37,347 nucleotides of DNA. Source: Oscillospiraceae bacterium (lineage in GTDB: Bacteria > Bacillota > Clostridia > UMGS1883). Numbering within the stretch: position 1 is the first letter of the stretch; every line of letters starts with the position of its first letter. Below, piece after piece: positions 1 through 7,855 of this stretch. Under the pieces are notes generated by a model, which saw only the letters and a program-made list of their open reading frames with translations, searched no databases and was not told where the DNA came from. The stretch covers positions 1 to 37,347 of the forward strand of contig JAFLUQ010000005.1 in the NCBI GenBank assembly GCA_022508735.1, in the 5' to 3' direction. The position numbers were made by a program, and so were the translations under genes.

Positions 1-8
1 TACCTCTT

Positions 9-842
9 TTAAAGTGTAAAATTCAGTATTATTGCCGCCGCTCCGGCAAGCACGCAGTACGCCGAAAACAGGCTCAGCTTCTGACGGCGAACGATACCGA
101 GCATGAAGCGGATAGCGAAATAGCCGCTGAGTCCGGCAACCAACATACCTGCTATAACGCAGGGCGCAGATGGCAGCACACTTACTCCGCCAAACAGATC
201 CTTGACATCAAGCACCAAAGCACCAAGTATGGCGGGTATGGAAAGCAGGAAAGAGAAACGGACGGCCACAGTTTTGTCGAGTCCGGCGAAGAGGCCGCCA
301 ACGATAGTGCTGCCGCTGCGGCTTATTCCGGGTAAGGTTCCCAGAGCCTGAAAGCAGCCTACGACAAGAGCTTCTTTACAGCCCATGCCCTCCATGGTTT
401 TTTTGCCCTTTCCGACCCGGTCACTGACAAAGAGCAGCACGGCCGTTATTATCAGGAAAATTCCAATGAGCCAAAGCGCGGGATCTTCGATTATATCACC
501 GAAAAGCACAGCCGCAGCGACTGCCGGCAGCGTGCCTACGATAAGCATTATCACTAAACGGCGGTACATATCCTTACCGAGCCCAAGGCCCTTGCCGGTG
601 AACAGATCGCCCAGCATGGAGAAAAAGGCCTTTATCATCAGGAATATATCCTGACGGTATACGATAAATACCGCGGCGAGAGTCGCCACGTGAAGCAGTA
701 TGTTAAACGAAAGCAGGCTGTCTGCCTCGGGGTCCATACCCATAATACGGCCTGCTATAGCCAGGTGTCCTGAGCTGGATACCGGCAGAAACTCTGTGAG
801 TCCCTGTATCAGGCCGAGGATTATCGCTTTTATTACAGTCAT
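9..842 (-). CDS. uppP: Undecaprenyl-diphosphatase UppP (BacA family)
   Basis: This integral membrane phosphatase converts undecaprenyl diphosphate to the monophosphate, recycling the lipid carrier for peptidoglycan and other wall polymers. At 277 residues it has the normal family length. The two family signatures are visible: EFLPVSSSGHL near residues 17-27 and GISRSGST near residues 171-178, embedded in about seven or eight hydrophobic segments. The ATG at 842 is preceded by an AGAGG-type ribosome binding site. It starts 12 bases after the accA stop, so it is probably the last gene of the fatty acid operon, an unusual but metabolically sensible envelope coupling (inference). The gene is complete and its stop lies at the window edge. 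Confidence 0.95.
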   Translation of the reverse strand: MTVIKAIILGLIQGLTEFLPVSSSGHLAIAGRIMGMDPEADSLLSFNILLHVATLAAVFIVYRQDIFLMIKAFFSMLGDLFTGKGLGLGKDMYRRLVIMLIVGTLPAVAAAVLFGDIIEDPALWLIGIFLIITAVLLFVSDRVGKGKKTMEGMGCKEALVVGCFQALGTLPGISRSGSTIVGGLFAGLDKTVAVRFSFLLSIPAILGALVLDVKDLFGGVSVLPSAPCVIAGMLVAGLSGYFAIRFMLGIVRRQKLSLFSAYCVLAGAAAIILNFTL

Positions 843-854
843 ATGTTATACCTC

Positions 855-1643
855 TTAAACTTCATTACTTACGCGCCCGAACTTGCGGAAACGCTCATAC
901 CTTTTGGCTAAAAGCTCATCTATATCTACGTCCCTGCGGTCGTCAATAGCCTTTTTCAGCCAGGTCTGAAGGTTCATGTAGGCATTCGAGAAGTCCTTGC
1001 CGCTCTCAGGGATTATCCGCTCGATAACTCCGAGGGACAAAAGATCCTCTGCGGTCAGCCTAAGGCACTCGCTGGCCTCCTTGACCTTTCGCGCGTCGCG
1101 CCAAAGAATGGATGCGCAGCCCTCAGGTGAGATCACACTGTAGATGGAGTTTTCCATCATCCATACCTCGTCGCTGACCGCCAGTGCCAGTGCGCCGCCG
1201 CTGCCACCCTCGCCAACGAGCACCGAAATCACAGGTGTTCGCAGAGTCATCATCTCCATAAGATTTTCGGCTATGGCCTGAGCCTGACCGCGCTCCTCCG
1301 CTCCGAGACCGGGATAGGCACCTGAAGTGTCAACCAGGCAGACTACAGGTCTATGGAACTTCTCGGCCTGCTTCATAAGGCGCAGAGCCTTGCGGTAGCC
1401 CTCGGGGTTCGGTGAGCCAAAGTTACGGGCTACCTTATCCTTGGTGTTCTGACCCTTTTCCTGGGCTATGATCGTGACAGGCTCCCCCATAAGGCGGCCT
1501 ATGCCGCCGATAATTGCGCCGTCATCACCATAGCGGCGGTCACCGTGGAGCTCCTGAAAGTTCGTAAATATATTGTTTATATAGTCAATTGAGGTGGGGC
1601 GGCCCTTAGCGCGGGCGGCCTGAACTCTATCATATGCTCCCAT
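855..1643 (-). CDS. accA: Acetyl-CoA carboxylase carboxyltransferase subunit alpha
   Basis: AccA pairs with AccD to move the carboxyl group from biotin on AccB to acetyl-CoA, giving malonyl-CoA in the cytoplasm. The crotonase-like core is recognisable by GDRRYGDDGAIIGGIGR near the start and the GEGGSGGALA oxyanion-type motif near residue 145. It is 262 residues, shorter than the roughly 315 of E. coli AccA because the N-terminal extension is absent, as in other short Firmicutes forms. The ATG at 1643 lies just 2 bases after the accD stop, and its strong AAAGGAGGG site is inside the end of accD, so translation is probably coupled. Confidence 0.95.
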   Translation of the reverse strand: MGAYDRVQAARAKGRPTSIDYINNIFTNFQELHGDRRYGDDGAIIGGIGRLMGEPVTIIAQEKGQNTKDKVARNFGSPNPEGYRKALRLMKQAEKFHRPVVCLVDTSGAYPGLGAEERGQAQAIAENLMEMMTLRTPVISVLVGEGGSGGALALAVSDEVWMMENSIYSVISPEGCASILWRDARKVKEASECLRLTAEDLLSLGVIERIIPESGKDFSNAYMNLQTWLKKAIDDRRDVDIDELLAKRYERFRKFGRVSNEV

Positions 1644-1645
1644 TA

Positions 1646-2497
1646 TTAACCCTCCTTTTCGTGCAGGGCAAGGAGATTCACAAGCATCTCCTTCTGTATA
1701 TTGCGCGGAGCTATAGCATCAACAAAGCCGTGCTCCAGCAGAAATTCCGCCGTCTGAAAGCCCTTGGGCAGCTTCTTGCGTATAGTCTGCTCAATAACTC
1801 TCGGCCCGGCAAAGCAGATGAGCGCTCCCGGCTCAGCCAAAATTATATCGCCTTCCATAGCAAAGCTGGCGCTTACGCCGCCGGTAGTCGGGTCGGTAAG
1901 CACCGTTATATAGAGCAGCCCCGCATCGCTGTGAAGCTTCACTGCCGCGCTGGTCTTGGCCATCTGCATAAGGCTTAGTATGCCCTCCTGCATACGGGCG
2001 CCGCCGCTGACTGTAAAGCCCAGCACCGGCAATTTCTTTTCGGTGGCGTACTCAAAGGCAAGGGTGACTTTCTCGCCTACAACGCTTCCCATGGAACCCA
2101 TCATAAACTGGGAATCCATTACGAATATAACGCATTTATGGCCGCCGACAGTGGCCTCGCCGACTATCACGCCCTCGTTTTCACCGCTCTTGGCCTTACT
2201 GGCCCGCAGCTTTTCGTCATAATCCGGGAAGGAGAGAATATTTTCGCTCTCCATGCCGGCATAAAGCTCCTTAAAGCTGTCGTCATCGGCGATCAGCTCT
2301 ATTCTTTGGCGGGCATTCATGCGAAAATGATGGCCGCACTTAAAGCATACTTCGCGGTTGTCCTTAAGTTCAGTGGCGGTCAGTTCAAAGCCGCATTTGG
2401 GGCAAGGCTGGGTTATCTCCACGAACTCCTCGTACACCTGCCGTCCGCCGTTTTCAAGCTCATTATTAGCCTTTTTGAACAGGTTCTTCGGTATCAC
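1646..2497 (-). CDS. accD: Acetyl-CoA carboxylase carboxyltransferase subunit beta
   Basis: This is the zinc-containing partner of AccA in the carboxyltransferase half of acetyl-CoA carboxylase. The N-terminal four-cysteine zinc ribbon (CPKC then CFKC, residues about 32-56) and the following crotonase-like domain (FTVSGGARMQEG and TVLTDPTTGGVSASFA) are clear. The length of 283 is typical. The start is a GTG at 2497, supported by an AAAGGTG sequence about nine bases upstream. It follows the accC stop by 16 bases and abuts accA. Confidence 0.95.
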   Translation of the reverse strand: MIPKNLFKKANNELENGGRQVYEEFVEITQPCPKCGFELTATELKDNREVCFKCGHHFRMNARQRIELIADDDSFKELYAGMESENILSFPDYDEKLRASKAKSGENEGVIVGEATVGGHKCVIFVMDSQFMMGSMGSVVGEKVTLAFEYATEKKLPVLGFTVSGGARMQEGILSLMQMAKTSAAVKLHSDAGLLYITVLTDPTTGGVSASFAMEGDIILAEPGALICFAGPRVIEQTIRKKLPKGFQTAEFLLEHGFVDAIAPRNIQKEMLVNLLALHEKEG

Positions 2498-2513
2498 CGT
2501 GAATCACACCTTT

Positions 2514-3833
2514 TTACTTAAAATCATGAGTTTTCATGAAGTCGGTATAGAAATCGCCGCTTCTGAAATCTTTATCGCCTATGATAGACAACTGAAGCTC
2601 AACGTTGTTGTCCACACCTACCATTATCAGCTCGCCAAGAGCCGACTGCATACGGCGTATGGCCTCGTCTCGGTTTTTTGCCTGCACGACCAGCTTGCCT
2701 ATCATGGAATCATAGTAGGGAGGGATGGTGCAGCCGCGGTAAAGCGCGGTGTCAAAGCGCACGCGGAAACCGCCGGGAATGTGCAGAATGTGTACCTCTC
2801 CGTTGCCGCCGGTGGCGTTTATACGGCACTCTATGCTGTGGCCGTGGATATATATGTCTTTCTGCTCAAAATTCAGCGGCACACCGGCAGCAATGCGTAT
2901 CTGCCACTTCACAAGATCTATGTTCGTTACCATCTCAGTGACCGGATGCTCCACCTGAAGACGGGTGTTCATTTCCATAAAGTAAAAGTTTTTATCCTTA
3001 TCCATAAGGAACTCAACTGTCCCCGCATTGGTATACTCTGCGGCGCGGGCAGCCTTAGAAGCCGCCTCGTAGAGCTTTTTGCGGGTCTCGGGATCTATGG
3101 CTGAGGACGGTGACTCCTCCAGGAGCTTTTGGTTATTGCGCTGGATAGAGCATTCCCTCTCTCCGAGACAGACGATATTCCCCTTTTCGTCGCACAAAAG
3201 CTGAACCTCGATGTGACGAACCGGGGAAAGAAATTTCTCAATATAGCAATCTCCGTTGCCAAAAGCGTTAAGGGCCTCCGCCGAAGCTGTTCGGAAGGCG
3301 TTTTCCAGATCCTCAGCCTTCTCTACTATGCGTATACCCTTGCCTCCGCCTCCGGCAGTGGCCTTTATCATAACAGGGTAGCCTATCTTATCGGCCTCAG
3401 CCTTGGCTGTAGCCGCATCCGGCAGCAGCCCGGTACCGGGGGTCGTGGGAACTCCTGCCTCCTTCATAGTATGGCGGGCTGTGTCCTTATCGCCCATTTT
3501 GCGTATAACATCACCGCGGGGGCCAATAAATACTATGCCGTTTTCCCGGCACATATCGGCAAAATCGGCATTTTCGGAAAGAAAACCGTAGCCTGGGTGT
3601 ATAGCCTGAGCACCCTTAGCCTTTGCAACAGTGATCAGGTTCTCCATTTTAAGGTAGCTGTCCTTCGGCAGAGGAGGGCCGATGCACACGGCCTCGTCTG
3701 CCAATGACACATGTAGGGCGTCAGCATCGGCAGTGGAATACACTGCAACACTTTCAATGCCCATTTCACGGCAGGCACGGATTATGCGCACGGCTATCTC
3801 GCCGCGGTTAGCAATCAATATCTTAGAAAACAT
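2514..3833 (-). CDS. accC: Acetyl-CoA carboxylase biotin carboxylase subunit
   Basis: AccC uses ATP and bicarbonate to carboxylate biotin held on AccB. The order of an N-terminal biotin carboxylase domain (FSKILIANRGEIAVRIIRAC), an ATP-grasp domain with the GGGGKGIRI glycine loop near residues 163-171, and MNTRLQVEHPVTE near residue 290 is diagnostic. The C-terminal biotin carboxylase domain follows. It is 439 residues, close to the usual 445-455. The ATG at 3833 has a GGGAG site. The 109-base gap to fabZ is filled by one copy of the structured repeat described at 3860-3944, so expression from accC onward may be separately controlled (inference). Confidence 0.96.
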   Translation of the reverse strand: MFSKILIANRGEIAVRIIRACREMGIESVAVYSTADADALHVSLADEAVCIGPPLPKDSYLKMENLITVAKAKGAQAIHPGYGFLSENADFADMCRENGIVFIGPRGDVIRKMGDKDTARHTMKEAGVPTTPGTGLLPDAATAKAEADKIGYPVMIKATAGGGGKGIRIVEKAEDLENAFRTASAEALNAFGNGDCYIEKFLSPVRHIEVQLLCDEKGNIVCLGERECSIQRNNQKLLEESPSSAIDPETRKKLYEAASKAARAAEYTNAGTVEFLMDKDKNFYFMEMNTRLQVEHPVTEMVTNIDLVKWQIRIAAGVPLNFEQKDIYIHGHSIECRINATGGNGEVHILHIPGGFRVRFDTALYRGCTIPPYYDSMIGKLVVQAKNRDEAIRRMQSALGELIMVGVDNNVELQLSIIGDKDFRSGDFYTDFMKTHDFK

Positions 3834-3859
3834 TTATGTTCACTCCCGTTAAATTATAA

Positions 3860-3944
3860 CCGTAACTGTGGCTATACCCATGTTTACTTACATGACGGCC
3901 TCTACGTTACAGCTATACAAAGGCAAGGCCTTTGTAGGGTAATC
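3860..3944 (-). ncRNA. Structured leader-like element, copy C (fabZ-accC gap)
   Basis: Read on the minus strand, this stretch begins in the fabZ stop codon and ends about 26 bases before the accC start. It contains a hairpin ACAAAGGC-CTT-GCCTTTGT, then a second hairpin with loop UAAGUAAA closed by UCAUG/CAUGG, enclosed by a longer helix (CUGUAAC with GUUACGG). The conserved strings AAGTAAACATGGGTATAGCC and ACCCTACAAA match the two copies upstream of fabH, while stem bases differ in compensating fashion. UACCC at the 5' end could pair with GGGUA after the second hairpin as a pseudoknot. I read it as a candidate cis-acting RNA; a dispersed repeat is the alternative. Confidence 0.6.
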
Positions 3945-4350
3945 ACATTACAGCAAAGCTGAACTCCGCACTGGTGCAGAGCTTGCCGTTCACGTAGCCC
4001 TTGCCCTCGGCAAAATAGAAGGGGGCCTTGACCTTGGTTATGCGGCATTCAGTCTCAAAAGTATCGCCGGGGAGGACGGTCTTTCTGAACTTAACATTAT
4101 TGAGGCCGGTGAAATACGGCGTTTTGCCGCTGGCCTCCTCCGCCATCAGCACGCAACTGGCCTGAGCCATCATCTCGCAGAGGATAACCCCGGGAACCAC
4201 GGGATTGCCCGGAAAATGCCCCTTAAGGAAGAATTCCTCACCGGTCACGGTGTATTTCCCATAGGAAACACCGTCCCTAACCTCAGCCTCGTCCACCAGC
4301 AGCATATTGTCCCGATGGGGTATTATTTTTTTGATCTCTTCTTTATTCAT
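3943..4350 (-). CDS. fabZ: 3-hydroxyacyl-ACP dehydratase FabZ
   Basis: FabZ dehydrates 3-hydroxyacyl-ACP to trans-2-enoyl-ACP in each elongation cycle. The hot-dog fold signature GHFPGNPVVPGVILCEMMAQ carries the catalytic His near residue 46 and Glu near residue 60. I place the start at the ATG at 4350 (135 residues), because an AAGGGG site sits eight bases upstream; an in-frame GTG at 4359 would fall inside that site. It begins 12 bases after the accB stop and is followed by a structured element rather than directly by accC. Confidence 0.95.
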   Translation of the reverse strand: MNKEEIKKIIPHRDNMLLVDEAEVRDGVSYGKYTVTGEEFFLKGHFPGNPVVPGVILCEMMAQASCVLMAEEASGKTPYFTGLNNVKFRKTVLPGDTFETECRITKVKAPFYFAEGKGYVNGKLCTSAEFSFAVM

Positions 4351-4362
4351 AGTCCGCACCCC

Positions 4363-4803
4363 TTACTTCAATATAAACAGTGTCTGGCCGTATTCCACAA
4401 GGTTTCCGTCCTCAGCGCAGATCTCGGCTATCACGCCGTCCTGCTCGGCGGTTATCTCGTTCATTAGCTTCATGGCCTCTACAATGCAGAGCACATCGCC
4501 CTTTTTCACGCTGTCGCCAACCTTCACAAAGGGTTCATCCTCAGGAGAGGGTGCGGCGTAGAACACGCCTACCATGGGAGTTTTGACCGGAATTCCGCCC
4601 TTTATCTCAGGGGCAGCGGCGTTAGCTTCGTCCGCCGTACCGGCAGGTGCGGCCACGGGCGCAGCCACTATAGCGTGGGCCGCTGTGCCGCCGCGCTCAA
4701 GGGATATTTCTTCTTCTCCGTATTTATGTTTAAGGGACGTAAGTCCGTATTCGTTCATTAATTCGGCCATAGCCTTTATTGTTTTTAAATCGAATTTACT
4801 CAT
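4363..4803 (-). CDS. accB: Biotin carboxyl carrier protein of acetyl-CoA carboxylase
   Basis: AccB carries the biotin that shuttles carboxyl groups from AccC to AccA/AccD. The C-terminal biotinyl domain has the canonical EAMKLMNE motif with the modified lysine near residue 112. Ahead of it is an N-terminal helix and an Ala/Pro-rich linker (residues about 50-75), as in other BCCPs. The start is the ATG at 4803 (146 residues), which has an AGAGG site about nine bases upstream; an in-frame start at 4839 lacks such a site. It lies between fabF and fabZ, the common Firmicutes order. Confidence 0.95.
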   Translation of the reverse strand: MSKFDLKTIKAMAELMNEYGLTSLKHKYGEEEISLERGGTAAHAIVAAPVAAPAGTADEANAAAPEIKGGIPVKTPMVGVFYAAPSPEDEPFVKVGDSVKKGDVLCIVEAMKLMNEITAEQDGVIAEICAEDGNLVEYGQTLFILK

Positions 4804-4845
4804 TATTTGGGCCCTCTTCCATTGAGAATTTTGTGGCAATATGCC

Positions 4846-6081
4846 TTAGTCCGCTTTTTTTATCGCCACACAGGCGTTATGTCCTCCGAATCCCAGCGAT
4901 GTGGACAGACAGAGCTCAAGATCTTTCTCTATAGCCGCATTGGGCGTGCAGTTGAGGTCGCACTCCGGGTCCTGTTCACGAAGCCCGATAGTGGGCGGAA
5001 CAACACCCTCTTTAAGCGCCAGCGTGGAAATAATAGCTTCAACAGCACCGGCCGCGCCCAGCATATGGCCGGTCATGGACTTGGTTGAGGAAACGTTTAT
5101 CTTATAGGCCAGCTCCTCACCAAGGGCTTTCTTTATGGCCACCGTTTCGCTCTTGTCGTTGAGAGGTGTGCTTGTTCCGTGGGCATTGATGTAAATATTG
5201 TCGCTCTTTACGCCTGACTCCTCATAGGCCTGACGTATAGCTGCCGCGCCGCCCTCGGCGTCCGGGTCCGGGGCAGTTATATGATGAGCGTCGCAGGTGG
5301 AGCCGTAGCCGCATAGCTCGCCGTAAATTTTAGCGCCGCGATTCCTTGCGTGCTCCATTTCCTCAAGTATCATAACGCCGGCTCCCTCGCCCATAACAAA
5401 GCCGCTGCGCTCCTTGTCGAAGGGAATGGAGGCGCGAAGAGGATCCTCGCTCTCAGTCAGGGCTTTCATGTTGGCAAAACCGGCAAGGCTCACGGGGAGA
5501 ATTCCCGCCTCGCTGCCTCCGGCTATCACAGCGTCTGCATAGCCGTGCTTAATGGCGCGGTAGGCCTCACCTATGGCGTTAGTGCTGGTAGCGCAGGCCG
5601 TAACCACAGGAATAGCCGGGCCCTTGCAGCCAAAGCGAATAGCTATAGTTCCGGCCGCCATATTTATTATCATAGCGGGTATCATGAAGGGGGAAACCTT
5701 TCTGGGGCCGCCCTCATGGCACTTTATTACGTCGTTTATAAAGGTCTCCATACCGCCGATACCGCTGCCGAAGTATACACCGAAACGATCCGCGTCTATA
5801 TTCTCACCGGAAACGAGCCCGCTGTCATTCATGGCCTCAACAGCCGCGGCCATAGCAAACTGGCTGAATTTGTCGCTCTTGCGGATCTCACTCTTATCCA
5901 TAGTCAGCGAGGGGTCAAAGTCCTTGACCTCGGCCGCCAGCTTGACCTTATACTCACTTGTGTCGAATTTTGTTATATTTCCTATGCCGCATTTTCCGGT
6001 CTTTATGCCTTCCCACATTTCAGGCACACTGTTACCAACAGGGGTCACAGCGCCAAGGCCTGTTATTGCTACACGAAACAT
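4846..6081 (-). CDS. fabF: 3-oxoacyl-ACP synthase II (KAS II)
   Basis: FabF condenses acyl-ACP with malonyl-ACP for chain elongation. The Cys-His-His active site is complete: Cys163 in TACATSTNA, His in INAHGTSTPLND near residue 303, and His in STKSMTGHMLGAAG near residue 340. The ATG at 6081 (411 residues) is preceded at good spacing by GAGGTG; a GTG at 6090 is in frame but would lie inside that site. Between fabF and fabG lies a 109-base spacer holding a remnant of a fabG 3' end and two tight hairpins. Confidence 0.96.
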   Translation of the reverse strand: MFRVAITGLGAVTPVGNSVPEMWEGIKTGKCGIGNITKFDTSEYKVKLAAEVKDFDPSLTMDKSEIRKSDKFSQFAMAAAVEAMNDSGLVSGENIDADRFGVYFGSGIGGMETFINDVIKCHEGGPRKVSPFMIPAMIINMAAGTIAIRFGCKGPAIPVVTACATSTNAIGEAYRAIKHGYADAVIAGGSEAGILPVSLAGFANMKALTESEDPLRASIPFDKERSGFVMGEGAGVMILEEMEHARNRGAKIYGELCGYGSTCDAHHITAPDPDAEGGAAAIRQAYEESGVKSDNIYINAHGTSTPLNDKSETVAIKKALGEELAYKINVSSTKSMTGHMLGAAGAVEAIISTLALKEGVVPPTIGLREQDPECDLNCTPNAAIEKDLELCLSTSLGFGGHNACVAIKKAD

Positions 6082-6099
6082 CTGAATCACCTCATAGTC

Positions 6100-6122
6100 T
6101 TACATCTGCATTCCGCCGTCAC
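6100..6122 (-). repeat. Remnant copy of the fabG 3' end
   Basis: These 23 bases match the last codons of fabG at 6191-6213 with only two changes. Read in frame they give C-D-G-G-M-Q-M-stop, as in the intact gene, and both changes are synonymous third-position changes (GAC for GAT, GGC for GGT). Nothing upstream of it reads as FabG, so only the tail is left. It lies 91 bases downstream of the real copy. Confidence 0.85.
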
Positions 6123-6124
6123 AC

Positions 6125-6162
6125 AAGCGTCCCGCTTGACCGTCTGCGCCTTCGGCGCGTGG
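6125..6162 (-). other. Two tight hairpins in the fabF-fabG spacer
   Basis: Two perfect short stem-loops lie side by side on the minus strand: GCGCC-GAA-GGCGC and CAAGCG-GGA-CGCTTG. Neither is followed by a T run, so they are not intrinsic terminators. They lie between the fabG stop and the fabG-tail remnant and may affect mRNA processing or mark an insertion (inference). Confidence 0.6.
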
Positions 6163-6190
6163 CGGCTTTATTTTTTCATTGTGCAAACTT

Positions 6191-6934
6191 TTACATCTGC
6201 ATTCCACCATCACATCTTACGACCTCACCCGTAATATACGCGGCCATATCACTGGCCAAAAACAGGGCCAGATTAGCCACATCCTCGGGCTTGCCGGTTC
6301 GCTTTGCGGGTATCTGGTCGCACATGGCCTTCTTTGCCTCCTCGGGAAGAACGGCGGTCATGTCGGTTTCAATAAAGCCGGGAGCTATGGCGTTATAGGT
6401 CACTCCGCGGGATGCAAGCTCCTTGGCCGCCGACTTGGTCATGCCGATAATTCCGGCCTTGCTGGCGCTGTAATTTGCCTGACCCTTGTTGCCGCCTATG
6501 CCGACAACGCTGCTGATGGATACCACTCTGCCGTAGCGCTGGCGCATAAAGAGCGGATATGTATGCTTGATCATATTAAAGGTACCCTTAAGATTAACAT
6601 TTATAACTGAATCAAATTCCGCCTCTGTCATCTTAAGAATAAGATTATCACGGGTAATGCCCGCGTTATTTATAAGTATATCAACGCTGCCGAGGGTCTT
6701 TACGACCTCGTCCACCGCGGCCTTAGACTCTTCAAAGTCCGCCACGTTGCAGTATACCTCCATGGCCTTGACGCCCAGTGCCTCTATTTCCTTTACTGTC
6801 TCCGCGCCGCGCTGGCGGTCGCCCACATAAAGTATTGCCACATTTGCACCGTTCTCTGCAAGCTTAAGCGCGATTGCCCGGCCTATGCCCTGAGAGCCGC
6901 CGGTCACTATGGCGTTTTTTCCCTGAACCAACAT
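6191..6934 (-). CDS. fabG: 3-oxoacyl-ACP reductase FabG
   Basis: FabG is the NADPH-dependent short-chain dehydrogenase that reduces 3-oxoacyl-ACP. The nucleotide loop TGGSQGIGRAIA (residues about 11-22), NNAG, and the catalytic Ser-Tyr-Lys (SISSVVG, then YSASKAG near residue 153) are all present. At 247 residues it has the standard length. The ATG at 6934 has AAAGGAGAATAA as its ribosome binding site, which coincides with the last codons of fabD, so the two are likely translationally coupled. A tail fragment of a second copy lies just downstream. Confidence 0.96.
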   Translation of the reverse strand: MLVQGKNAIVTGGSQGIGRAIALKLAENGANVAILYVGDRQRGAETVKEIEALGVKAMEVYCNVADFEESKAAVDEVVKTLGSVDILINNAGITRDNLILKMTEAEFDSVINVNLKGTFNMIKHTYPLFMRQRYGRVVSISSVVGIGGNKGQANYSASKAGIIGMTKSAAKELASRGVTYNAIAPGFIETDMTAVLPEEAKKAMCDQIPAKRTGKPEDVANLALFLASDMAAYITGEVVRCDGGMQM

Positions 6935-6937
6935 AAT

Positions 6938-7855
6938 TTATTCTCCTTTAATGGAAGCAGCAGCGGCCTCCAGAGTTTCTTTGTTTTCCACGTTATATAC
7001 CTTTACGTCCTTATTTATTTTTGCAATAAGTCCCGAGAGGGTCTTGCCCGGGCCGACCTCCACAAAGGTGTCTACCCCGTCAGCTATCATATTTTCAACT
7101 ATTTTCTGCCACTGAACGGGATTTCTTATCTGCTCACGCAGAAGCTCCGCAGCGTTGCCGCTGTACTTTTCAGCGGTGAAGTTAGAATATATCGGAATCT
7201 CCGGCTCGGCAAAGTTCATTTCTTTAAGCTCGGCGTACAGTCTGTCAGCCGCACCGTCCATAAACGGCGAGTGAAAGCCGCCGCTTACGGCCAACGGCAA
7301 AGCTCTGCCGCCCGCGGCTTTGATGTCCGCCGAAAAAGCTTCAAGCTCCGCCTTGGCTCCGGCCACCACAAGCTGACCGGGGCAGTTATAGTTCACAGGG
7401 TACATTTTATCGTACTTTTTCGCAATCTCCTCAACTGTCTCATTCGGCAGCTTTACGCAGGCCACCATACCGCCGTCTGTGGCGAGGGCCGCGTCGTTCA
7501 TGTACTCTCCGCGCAGACTCACCAGACGAAAGCCTTCCTCAGAGGAAAGCATACCTGAAAATACCACCGCCGGAATTTCGCCAAGCGAAAATCCCGCCAC
7601 GCAGTCGGCCATAACTCCGCGCTCGCGCAGAGCCTCGGCCGCCGCCAGATCAACGCAGTACATACAGGGCTGTGTGTTGACAGTGAGAGAAAGCTCCTCC
7701 TTACTGCCTTCAAAGCAGAGGGCTTTAACGCCTGGACGAACGCTCTCGGCGGTCTCAAACACCGCCCGAGCCGCGGGGCTGATCTCACAAAGCTCCCGGC
7801 CCATTCCGGAGTACTGCGAACCCTGCCCTGAAAAAACAAAAGCTATTTTACCCAC
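6938..7855 (-). CDS. fabD: Malonyl-CoA:ACP transacylase FabD
   Basis: FabD loads malonyl groups onto ACP. The N-terminal FVFSGQGSQYSGMG, the nucleophile elbow with its catalytic Ser near residue 90, and the His of SGGFHSPFMDGAA near residue 196 identify the family. The elbow reads GFSLGE rather than the usual GHSLGE; the Ser-His pair itself is kept. The start is a GTG at 7855 within the end of fabK (13-base overlap) with an AAGGGGG site. The length of 305 is normal. Confidence 0.94.
   Translation of the reverse strand: MGKIAFVFSGQGSQYSGMGRELCEISPAARAVFETAESVRPGVKALCFEGSKEELSLTVNTQPCMYCVDLAAAEALRERGVMADCVAGFSLGEIPAVVFSGMLSSEEGFRLVSLRGEYMNDAALATDGGMVACVKLPNETVEEIAKKYDKMYPVNYNCPGQLVVAGAKAELEAFSADIKAAGGRALPLAVSGGFHSPFMDGAADRLYAELKEMNFAEPEIPIYSNFTAEKYSGNAAELLREQIRNPVQWQKIVENMIADGVDTFVEVGPGKTLSGLIAKINKDVKVYNVENKETLEAAAASIKGE

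Noticed and set aside
5350..6234. A 294-residue open frame on the plus strand
   Set aside because: Shadow of fabF in high-GC sequence; it also crosses the fabF-fabG spacer.
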